A stretch of 14,021 bases of DNA. Source: an uncultured Oscillospiraceae bacterium (GTDB lineage: Bacteria; Bacillota; Clostridia; Oscillospirales; Ruminococcaceae). Location: the NCBI GenBank assembly GCA_947522735.1, contig CANNTZ010000065.1, forward strand, positions 1-14,021. The letters run 5' to 3'. The notes below the pieces were generated by a model, which was not told the origin of the DNA, made no database searches, and worked only from the letters and a program-made list of their open reading frames with translations. Below, piece after piece: positions 6,660 to 12,587 of this stretch (position 1 is its first letter; the number at the start of each line of letters is the position of its first letter). Position numbers and translations under genes: made by a program.

Positions 6660-8060
6660 TTACCACTGGAGGTAGAGGAACGGGTTATCTGTGGAGTTGA
6701 CAAGCATTATGCTGCTTATAACGAGCAGCGCGGCGCAGCAGATTATAGCCGCGGCACGGCCGATAAGCATGGATTTGTAGGTTGTGAGCTTCTTTTTGAT
6801 GCTGTCGATTATCGGGAAGCTGAAGATGACAGCCGCGGCGATGAGAAAGATGTTCTCGGTGAAGGAGCGCCCCGCGATCTGGTCAAACAACGCATTTCCG
6901 TTTGCGCCGACAAGGTTCTTGAAGAAGTCCTTGAGCATGGTGAAATCCTCAAAATAGAATATCCCAAAGCCCACAATCACAACGAGCATCGTATAGATGT
7001 GCTTTATCCACGAGGGTATCTTTTTGATGCGCTTTTTGCCGATGAGGTTCTCGATCAGGATGAAAACGCCGAAGTAGAGACCCCATATAATGTAGTTCCA
7101 GCTTGCGCCGTGCCAAAGCCCGGTGCAGAACCAGACGAGGAACAGCCCGAAATACTTGCGGGTGCGCCCAAAGATCGGCACATAGAGCAGATAATCGCGG
7201 AAAAAGGTTCCCAGAGATATGTGCCAGCGCTGCCAATATTCGGAGATAGTCTTGCTCATGAAGGGATGGTCAAAGTTTTCAAGGAAGTGGAACCCGAAAA
7301 TGCGTCCGAGACCGATGGCGATATCGGAATAGCCCGAGAAATCGAAATAGATCTGTAGCGCAAAAATTATCACAAAATACCAGGTGCCGAACACCGAGAA
7401 GGAGGACAGCTCGTTGCGGAGCATATCCGAGAGGATGGCGCTCAGATTGTTTGCGATGATAACCTTTTTGGCGATGCCGACAATGATGCGCATGATACCC
7501 GCAGCCGCGTCCTCGGAGGTGGTGCGGCGCTCTGCAAGCTCTCCGCCGATCGTCTCATAGCGCACTATCGGCCCCATCATTACCTGCGGGAACATGGAGA
7601 GGAACAGCAGATAACGAAAATATTTCTTCTCCGGCTCCACCTTGCCCCAATAGCAATCGATTGTGTAGGATATCGTGCGGAACACATAGAAGCTGATACC
7701 TATAGGGAGCGCTATCTTCGGTACGGTCATAGCAGTGCCAAGCAGCGCGTTGAGGTTTTCCACGATGAAGCCGGTGTATTTAAATACGCCGAGCATCGAG
7801 AGATTCATCACTATTGAGATGGTGAGAGCTATCTTGCCCGCGGGCTTGTCCTGATTCCGCCCGATGACACGTCCGAGCAGATAGTCCATCGTCGCCGAGA
7901 AGATGAGCAGCACAATCCAGACCGGCTCGCCCCATGCGTAAAATATCAGCGAAAATATCAACAGAACGGCGTTCCGCCAACGTATATCTTTCGACAAAAA
8001 GTAAAATATCAGCGTCACAGGAAGGAACGCATAGATAAAAAACAGGTCGGTAAAGCTCAA
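6660..8060 (-). CDS. MBOAT-family membrane O-acyltransferase (AlgI/DltB-like)
   Basis: A 466-residue polytopic membrane protein with about eleven hydrophobic segments, full length for the family (AlgI about 500, DltB about 400). Hallmarks: LIFYAWGEP (38-46), PIGISFYVFRTISYTID (119-135), PQVMMGPIVRYE (158-169), YFDFSGYSDIAIGLG (238-252), YWQRWHISLGTFFRDYL (275-291) and TGLWHGASWNYIIWG (313-327). His317 is the family's invariant active-site histidine, with His280 the second conserved one. Such proteins move acyl groups from a cytosolic donor (in Dlt, the carrier-bound thioester) to the outer face. The TTG start at 8060 fits the usual N-terminal length, has AAAGGGTG about 11 bases upstream, and an in-frame TGA lies just before it. 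First clear gene of the operon, 27 bases before its DHHW partner. Confidence 0.93.
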   Translation of the reverse strand: MSFTDLFFIYAFLPVTLIFYFLSKDIRWRNAVLLIFSLIFYAWGEPVWIVLLIFSATMDYLLGRVIGRNQDKPAGKIALTISIVMNLSMLGVFKYTGFIVENLNALLGTAMTVPKIALPIGISFYVFRTISYTIDCYWGKVEPEKKYFRYLLFLSMFPQVMMGPIVRYETIGGELAERRTTSEDAAAGIMRIIVGIAKKVIIANNLSAILSDMLRNELSSFSVFGTWYFVIIFALQIYFDFSGYSDIAIGLGRIFGFHFLENFDHPFMSKTISEYWQRWHISLGTFFRDYLLYVPIFGRTRKYFGLFLVWFCTGLWHGASWNYIIWGLYFGVFILIENLIGKKRIKKIPSWIKHIYTMLVVIVGFGIFYFEDFTMLKDFFKNLVGANGNALFDQIAGRSFTENIFLIAAAVIFSFPIIDSIKKKLTTYKSMLIGRAAAIICCAALLVISSIMLVNSTDNPFLYLQW

Positions 8061-8121
8061 GTTGTGTCAACACCCTTTTGAAATTTTTAGCAGCCTCTCA
8101 GGAAGCCTGCGAAAAAACGGC

Positions 8122-8196
8122 TTATAAGCACTCTATAATAACACCTTTCGGTAGAGCGCAAAGTCGCAGCTTCAAGAAATTTTTCAGCACGTCCAA
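8122..8196 (-). CDS. Possible 24-residue ORF at the head of the acylation operon
   Basis: TTG at 8196-8194 is eight bases after AGGAG (plus 8205-8209), and the frame runs 24 codons to TAA at 8122. The product would be basic then hydrophobic: it begins DVLKNFLKLRLCALPKG and ends VIIECL. It lies between the operon promoter and the MBOAT gene, the place where DltX (about 45-50 residues) sits in dlt operons. I see no DltX-like C-terminal motif and no full membrane span. The predicted transcription start falls nearly on the ribosome site, which weakens the case. It may be a leader peptide, a microprotein or chance. Confidence 0.25.
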   Translation of the reverse strand: MDVLKNFLKLRLCALPKGVIIECL

Positions 8197-8217
8197 ATTA
8201 GAAACTCCTATTATAAT

Positions 8218-8246
8218 ATTCTATCTCATAATCAGTCGGATTTCAA
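8218..8246 (-). promoter_or_regulatory. Sigma-A-type promoter of the acylation operon
   Basis: On the minus strand TTGAAA (plus 8241-8246) and TAGAAT (plus 8218-8223) are exactly 17 bases apart. The expected start is near 8211, about 150 bases before the MBOAT start codon. A second TATAAT (plus 8210-8215) follows closely but lacks a matching -35 box. Confidence 0.6.
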
Positions 8247-8300
8247 TGCCTTTTATCGAAATTTATACATTTGTCACATTCTACAAAAACTATTTTTGAT

Positions 8301-8321
8301 TATTGCAATAATTATTATTGC
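8301..8321. promoter_or_regulatory. AT-rich palindromes upstream of the operon promoter, candidate operator
   Basis: GCAATAAT (8305-8312), one base, ATTATTGC (8314-8321) is a perfect 8+8 inverted repeat. It overlaps a second perfect palindrome, TATTGCAATA (8301-8310). The pair starts 54 bases upstream of the -35 box. The repeated ATTGC core suggests a dimeric regulator, but AT-rich palindromes also arise by chance. Confidence 0.35.
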
Positions 8322-8434
8322 CATTTCAGCTCCGCTTCTTGCTTGATGATTGTAATATTTATTCCCGGAGCCCGGCGTGCAAAAGCCAAAGCAGATAAAA
8401 AAACACCGGCTCGCCGTTATAAAGCCTGATTTTT

Positions 8435-8460
8435 GCTGTAAAGAAGAATATCTTTACAGC
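8435..8460. repeat. Perfect 9-bp inverted repeat in the intergenic gap
   Basis: GCTGTAAAG (8435-8443), 8-base loop, CTTTACAGC (8452-8460). On the minus strand it is followed by AAAAATC and on the plus strand by a GC-rich stretch, so it is not a standard terminator in either direction. A run of T lies about 13 bases further on the plus strand (from 8473). Confidence 0.6.
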
Positions 8461-8607
8461 GCAAGTCCTCCGTTTTTTCTTTTATTGGCATACGGCTTGC
8501 CTGTAATCCTTGGGCGAGAAGGTAAGGCCCGGGCTATTTAGTCATGTTGTCGGCCGGCAATCGGGCGGTTGAGGGGCGGGTTGCAGCACATCCATGCCCT
8601 GCGGGGT

Positions 8608-8646
8608 AAAAAATAACGGGTATCCGGTTTTATACCGCACACCCGT
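8608..8646 (-). terminator. Rho-independent terminator after the PLP-enzyme gene
   Basis: On the minus strand the 8-bp outer stem (8639-8646 with 8616-8623, one G-U) is followed by one G-G mismatch, then a 4-bp inner stem (8634-8637 with 8625-8628) and a 5-base loop. The tail is TATTTTTTA (plus 8607-8615). It lies about 100 bases after the stop at 8749 and ends the multi-gene transcript coming from ade. Confidence 0.8.
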
Positions 8647-8664
8647 ATACCCGTATACCCATAT
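8641..8664. repeat. Three tandem copies of an 8-bp unit beside the terminator
   Basis: ACCCGTAT, ACCCGTAT, ACCCATAT stand head to tail (8641-8648, 8649-8656, 8657-8664). The first copy overlaps the terminator's 5' arm as transcribed. The second register (8647-8654) is an exact partner for the opposite arm (8616-8623), so the stem can form in two registers. Confidence 0.7.
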
Positions 8665-8748
8665 ACACATCGCTTCATTGTTTGACATATGTCTGTCCGT
8701 CATTTTTCGGCTGAATCTCTGAGCAACACCGGTGCATACCGCCGACGC

Positions 8749-9921
8749 CTACTCAGCGCAAAGCAGCTCAAGTGCACGCCGGAGATTTGACCGCGGAGTT
8801 GCGAGGTTCATGCGCATGAAGCCTCTGCCCCTCTCGCCGAAATCGGTGCCCTTAATGAGGCCGACGCCCTTGGCTGCGCACCACCTGCGCAGCTCCGGTT
8901 CGTCAAGCCCAAGGCTGCGCAGGTCTATCCACAGCAGATAGGTGCCCTCAATGTGGCTGAAGCCAAACTCAGGACGGTGTTCGCTGAGATATTCCTCGGC
9001 AAGCTTGCGGTTCCCGTCGATATAAAGGCACAGGGCGTCCAGCCATTCGGCGCCGGTCTGATAGGCGACTGTCTGCGCGAGCACGCCAAAGAGATTGATG
9101 CCGTCTATTCCGCGGCCTGATAATTCGCGGCGGAACAGCTCGCGCCGCTCTTCGTCCGGAATAATCACGGAGGAGCAGCGCAGCGCCGCGATGTTGAACG
9201 CTTTTGTTGCGGAGATGCAGGTCACGCCCTTGGGATCCACGGTTATCCACGGCGTCTGGACGTGTCCGGGCAGGATGACGTCGGAGTGTATTTCATCGGC
9301 GACGACCATGACGCCGTAGCGCTCGCACAGCTTGTGCAGCTCTGTCAGCTCCTCGCGTGTCCAGACCCTGCCGAGCGGATTATGCGGCGAGCAGAGGATC
9401 ATCAGCTTCACGCCGCTCTTGAAGCCCCTTTCGAGGTCGTCAAGATCCATTCGCCAGCCCTTTTCATCATGGATGAGCGGGCTTTGATAGAGTCTGCGGC
9501 CATTTTTCTCGACCACGCGATAGAAAGGGCCGTAGACCGGCGTCTGTATCGCAATGAGGTCGCCGGGCTCGGTGTAGGCTCCTACGGCGACGTTGAGCGA
9601 ATCAATAACGCCGGGTGACAAAGTGACGCATTCGCGGCTGATATCGGTCGCGTGGCGGGAATTCATCCAGTTAGCCACGGCGTCCATATCGTCGTCCGTC
9701 ACCAGCGTGTAGCCGAACGCGCCGTGCATCGCACGCTTAACTATTGCATCTCGGACCGTCTCCGGCACCATAAAATCAATGTCCGCCGTGCCCATCGGAA
9801 TAACGTCCTCTCTGCCGAAATTGGCGACGTTCGCGTCCCATTTCCAGCTTTTGGTGCCTTTGCGATTAACCCCCCTGTCAAAAAGCTCAAAGTAACGTTC
9901 CAGCTTCGCGTTTGTACACAT
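8749..9921 (-). CDS. MalY/PatB-type PLP enzyme (aminotransferase or cystathionine beta-lyase)
   Basis: A 390-residue fold-type I PLP enzyme, normal length for the MalY/PatB group. The opening block (FDRGVNRKGTKSWKWD, about residues 14-29) and IPMGTADIDFMVP (41-53) are typical of this group. SPHNPLGRVWT (178-188) contains the cofactor-contacting Asn181. ADEIHSD (208-214) holds Asp209, which pairs with the pyridine nitrogen. SATKAFNIAAL (237-247) holds the Schiff-base Lys240. FMRMNLATPR (368-377) supplies the substrate-carboxylate Arg370. Members cleave cystathionine or cysteine to pyruvate, ammonia and a thiol, or transaminate; sequence alone does not decide. The ATG at 9921 is chosen because AAGGAG lies nine bases upstream; an in-frame TTG at 9927 would be too close. 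It lies 32 bases after the antiporter gene and is last in the transcript. Confidence 0.9.
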   Translation of the reverse strand: MCTNAKLERYFELFDRGVNRKGTKSWKWDANVANFGREDVIPMGTADIDFMVPETVRDAIVKRAMHGAFGYTLVTDDDMDAVANWMNSRHATDISRECVTLSPGVIDSLNVAVGAYTEPGDLIAIQTPVYGPFYRVVEKNGRRLYQSPLIHDEKGWRMDLDDLERGFKSGVKLMILCSPHNPLGRVWTREELTELHKLCERYGVMVVADEIHSDVILPGHVQTPWITVDPKGVTCISATKAFNIAALRCSSVIIPDEERRELFRRELSGRGIDGINLFGVLAQTVAYQTGAEWLDALCLYIDGNRKLAEEYLSEHRPEFGFSHIEGTYLLWIDLRSLGLDEPELRRWCAAKGVGLIKGTDFGERGRGFMRMNLATPRSNLRRALELLCAE

Positions 9922-9953
9922 TGGCAAACTCTCCTTGCAGCAATAGCTATATT

Positions 9954-11153
9954 TTATGCCTTTGCAGGCTTTTTAATGCGATCAGTCGATATTTCTCCCG
10001 CCTTTGAAAGCGCCAGCTTTGTGGCAAGCGGCCCAAGCAGTTCATATATGAGCGTTGCACACAGAACGACTGCCTGTATCTTAGCGCCATACTGAGGCAG
10101 CTCCGTCAGCACAATCTGCGCCATACCTATCGCGACGCCGGCCTGTGGGAGCAGTGTTATTCCAAGATATTTGCGTATTTTCTCCGGCGCCTTGACTACA
10201 CTTGCGCCAAGGAACGCGCCCAAATATTTGCCGAGAGCGCGCACGACGATATAAATCACGCCGAGCAGCCCGATTGTGGGAAGCGCAGTCACGTCCAGCT
10301 CCGCACCGGATATGACGAAGAACAGCATGAACAGCGGCGGCGTCCAGCGGTCCGTGTTGTCAAGCAGGTCGAGCGCGTCGTTTCTGACGTTGACAAGCGT
10401 TGCGCCGATCATCATACACAGCAGCAGATCGGAAAGCCCGAAGCTTTTAGCAAGAGAAACGCCCAACACGACTGCGGCGATGCAAATGCACAGCTTATTC
10501 GCTTTTGAATGGAAAAAGCGCAGCACAAACGCCACGAGCAGACCAATCGCGCAGCCGATAACCAGCGAGAGCACAATCTCGATGAGCGGCTCTACGAGCA
10601 TTGAATAGAGATTGACCTCCTTGCCGGACGAGAGGGTGTCCGCTATCGCGATGGAGATTGAAAAAACGATAAGACCTATCGCGTCATCCATTGCGACTAC
10701 GGGCAGAAGGGTATTCGTCAGCTCGCCCTTCGCCTTGTATTGGCGCACGACCATCAGCGTGGCGGCAGGTGCGGTGGCGGTGGCGATTGCGCCGAGTGTG
10801 AGTGCAAGCGGCACGTCAAAGCCGCAGACGCACAACACGATATCGACCAGCGCGACCGCCATCAACGCCTGAAAAACAGTGATGACAATGACGTTTTTGC
10901 CTATGGCCTTGATGCTTGAAAGCTTAAATTCGCCGCCGATGGAAAACGCAATGAAGCCGAGGGCGGTGTTGGTTATCACATTCAGCCCGGAGAGCGCGTC
11001 GGTCGGGATAAGCTTCAGGCAGCATGGGCCGATAATCAGTCCGGCGATAAGATAGCCGGTGACGTTGGGAAGCTTCGCCAGCTTTGCGAGGCGTGACAGC
11101 ACAAGCCCCCCCACCATCGCGATGGCGACATAAAACAAAACATGTACATTCAT
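9954..11153 (-). CDS. CPA2 (Kef/NapA-type) cation:proton antiporter, membrane domain only
   Basis: A 399-residue protein with about 12-13 membrane segments. Family features: LPNVTGYLIAGLIIGP (28-43), the unwound-helix region GAIATATAPAATLMVVRQ (121-138), the paired acidic ion-binding residues Asp156-Asp157 in PVVAMDDAIG (151-160), and the basic pair Arg305/Lys309 in VVRALGKYLG (303-312). It should exchange Na+ or K+ for protons across the cell membrane. Unlike KefB/KefC it ends about 15 residues after the last helix and has no RCK/TrkA-N nucleotide-binding domain. It starts 2 bases after the stop of the PII-like gene; the nearest AAGGAG is 16 bases upstream inside that gene, so translation is probably coupled. 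The ion specificity cannot be read from the sequence. Confidence 0.9.
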   Translation of the reverse strand: MNVHVLFYVAIAMVGGLVLSRLAKLAKLPNVTGYLIAGLIIGPCCLKLIPTDALSGLNVITNTALGFIAFSIGGEFKLSSIKAIGKNVIVITVFQALMAVALVDIVLCVCGFDVPLALTLGAIATATAPAATLMVVRQYKAKGELTNTLLPVVAMDDAIGLIVFSISIAIADTLSSGKEVNLYSMLVEPLIEIVLSLVIGCAIGLLVAFVLRFFHSKANKLCICIAAVVLGVSLAKSFGLSDLLLCMMIGATLVNVRNDALDLLDNTDRWTPPLFMLFFVISGAELDVTALPTIGLLGVIYIVVRALGKYLGAFLGASVVKAPEKIRKYLGITLLPQAGVAIGMAQIVLTELPQYGAKIQAVVLCATLIYELLGPLATKLALSKAGEISTDRIKKPAKA

Positions 11154-11155
11154 GG

Positions 11156-11500
11156 TTATTTATGCGATACTCCTTCCCAGTTCATTACAGGCACGGAAAA
11201 GAGTATCCCGGTGTTTGGCAGCCTTAAATCGCCACAGACCTTATGTACCGCCTCCTTGGCGATGGGGATGTCCTCATCCCGCATGACGATGAAAACCATC
11301 TTGCCGGTCTCGCGCTCAGGGTTGAGAAAGCTGCGCAGCGAGCTGAATATCGGCGGGTGCTCGCAATCTGCCTCGCTGACAGCTGCCAGCATCCCCTGAC
11401 ACTCTACGGACGTGGCGCCGCGGATCCCGCGCGCCATAAGCTCGTTCATGAGCGGAGAAATACACTCGTGATTATTTGTGATATAGACGAACAGTTGCAT
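11156..11500 (-). CDS. PII-like signalling protein paired with the antiporter
   Basis: A 114-residue soluble protein with PII-superfamily size and pattern: beta-strand LFVYITNN (3-10), helix HECISPLMNELMARGIRGATSVECQGML (11-38), central strand KMVFIVMRDED, helix IPIAKEAVHKVCGDL, and a C-terminal GILFSVPVMNWEGV resembling the PII strand that closes the nucleotide pocket. The canonical uridylylated T-loop tyrosine region is not evident, so this is a PII-like protein, not GlnB/GlnK. PII-like trimers usually bind adenine nucleotides or other small messengers and control a neighbouring transporter. AGGAGG lies seven bases before the ATG. It is 40 bases after the trigger-factor-like gene with no terminator between, and 2 bases before the antiporter. 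The ligand is unknown. Confidence 0.75.
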   Translation of the reverse strand: MQLFVYITNNHECISPLMNELMARGIRGATSVECQGMLAAVSEADCEHPPIFSSLRSFLNPERETGKMVFIVMRDEDIPIAKEAVHKVCGDLRLPNTGILFSVPVMNWEGVSHK

Positions 11501-11540
11501 AAATATGCCTCCTGAATGAATATTGCCATATGCTTTGGGA

Positions 11541-12557
11541 TTAGAAGAACGTCACGGTTCCGGCGATGAAATCGAGAACCTTCTCCTGTAGAAGATGAAC
11601 GTATATGTAGTTTTTGCCGTAACACAGCTCGAACTTTTCCGGAGAATCAAAGCCGTATTCCGCATAATTATCGTTCAGCTCCGTCTGATATTCCTCGTCG
11701 CTGACGGTTATCTTCTCGCGCTTTGCGATAGTACGGACAATAAGCTCGTTGCCGACGGACTCCTTGCTCTGCTCGCGAAGCATCTCCTCAAACTGCTTTT
11801 CGGTGGAGCAATTGAAGTTTTCCTTGATAAGCTCGTCAAAATTCCGTCCGATGTCCTGTGCGTATATCTTGTAAAACTGTACGCCGTCCTTGGCGTATTG
11901 CGTCTTCATCGATTCCGGATAGCTCTTGACGGTGCTGTAGCTGTTCACCTGCTCCCAAATGATGCTCGCAAGGTTTTCTTTTTCAAGATTTTCCCTTTTG
12001 GCGTTGAAAAGCTCCTCGTAGGTGGCATATTTCGAGTTTGCCGCGACAAATTCGTCGGTAAATTCCGGAGTGATCACCTCGATTATATGGTTGATAGTAA
12101 TCTCAAAGGTGCCCGTCTTTCCGGCGAGCAACTCGTTCTGGTAATCGTCCGGGAAGGTTGCCTCCGCCTCAACGATATCTCCGACCTTCGCGCCGGTCAG
12201 CTTTTCATCAACGCCGTCGATAAACGTCCCGCTGCCGACGTAAAACTCGTAGCCCGCCACCTTGTCGGAGAAGGGCTCGCCGTCTATGTATAATGTATAG
12301 TCAACGTTGACGGCGTCGCCCATCTGTATCTCTCCCTCGTCCTTCTGCCTGAACTCGACGAAGTCGTAAAAATCGTTAACGATCGCGTTCTCGACCGTCT
12401 CGTCGGACACCTCGATATAGGAGCGCTCGATGCTCCAGCCCTTGTACTTCTCGACGGTAACATATCTCTCCGGGTTGCTGTAGGCGGAGCATCCGGCAAG
12501 CGTCAACAGCAGACACAGCATCAGAAGGATGGAGATAATTCTGTTTTCCTTTTTCAT
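11541..12557 (-). CDS. Lipoprotein with trigger-factor-like PPIase and C-terminal chaperone domains
   Basis: A 338-residue exported lipoprotein: basic MKKENR, hydrophobic core, lipobox LAGC with lipidation Cys23. Residues about 32-70 resemble the linker before the trigger factor PPIase domain (VTVEKYKGWSIE, VSDETVENAI). Residues about 75-165 form the FKBP-type domain (MGDAVNVDYTLYIDGEPF, GSGTFIDGVDEKLTGAKVGD, FPDDYQNELLAGKTGTFEI). PEFTDEFVAAN and a helical region to about 335 match the trigger factor C-terminal arms. Cytosolic trigger factor is about 430 residues with a ribosome-binding N-domain; that domain is missing and a signal peptide is in its place. It is probably a cell-surface foldase/chaperone, comparable in role to PrsA. 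The ATG has AAAGGA about nine bases upstream. It follows ade by 30 bases with no terminator. Confidence 0.85.
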   Translation of the reverse strand: MKKENRIISILLMLCLLLTLAGCSAYSNPERYVTVEKYKGWSIERSYIEVSDETVENAIVNDFYDFVEFRQKDEGEIQMGDAVNVDYTLYIDGEPFSDKVAGYEFYVGSGTFIDGVDEKLTGAKVGDIVEAEATFPDDYQNELLAGKTGTFEITINHIIEVITPEFTDEFVAANSKYATYEELFNAKRENLEKENLASIIWEQVNSYSTVKSYPESMKTQYAKDGVQFYKIYAQDIGRNFDELIKENFNCSTEKQFEEMLREQSKESVGNELIVRTIAKREKITVSDEEYQTELNDNYAEYGFDSPEKFELCYGKNYIYVHLLQEKVLDFIAGTVTFF

Positions 12558-12587
12558 TTTTCAGTTTCCTTTCGGTAAAATATGGAT

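Larger units (their letters stand above)
8247..8748. other. Intergenic gap without a recognisable gene
   Basis: About 500 bases between the acylation-operon promoter and the PLP-enzyme gene. It holds, from high to low coordinates: the 3x8-bp tandem repeat (8641-8664), the terminator (8608-8646), a GC-rich stretch (about 8520-8606) with no good ORF, a perfect 9-bp inverted repeat (8435-8460), a T7 run on the minus strand (plus 8398-8404) after a weak GGCT/AGCC stem, and the palindromes at 8301-8321. No start codon with a ribosome site and convincing frame was seen on either strand. A small RNA is possible but unproven. Confidence 0.5.

Noticed and set aside
8122..8196. Tiny ORF as a true DltX
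   Set aside because: The size is half of DltX, there is no membrane span and no DltX-like C-terminal motif; kept only as a low-confidence unassigned ORF.
8078..8299. Plus-strand frame of 73 codons upstream of the MBOAT gene
   Set aside because: TTG start without a ribosome site, AT-rich promoter DNA of the opposite strand, no recognisable protein pattern.
8641..8664. Tandem repeat considered as a CRISPR or plasmid iteron
   Set aside because: The units are 8 bp, contiguous and only three, without spacers. They overlap a terminator and no replication or cas gene is near.
11156..11500. PII-like protein as CutA or classical GlnB/GlnK
   Set aside because: No CutA copper-site signature and no classical T-loop tyrosine block were recognised; only the general PII fold pattern and the antiporter context support the call.
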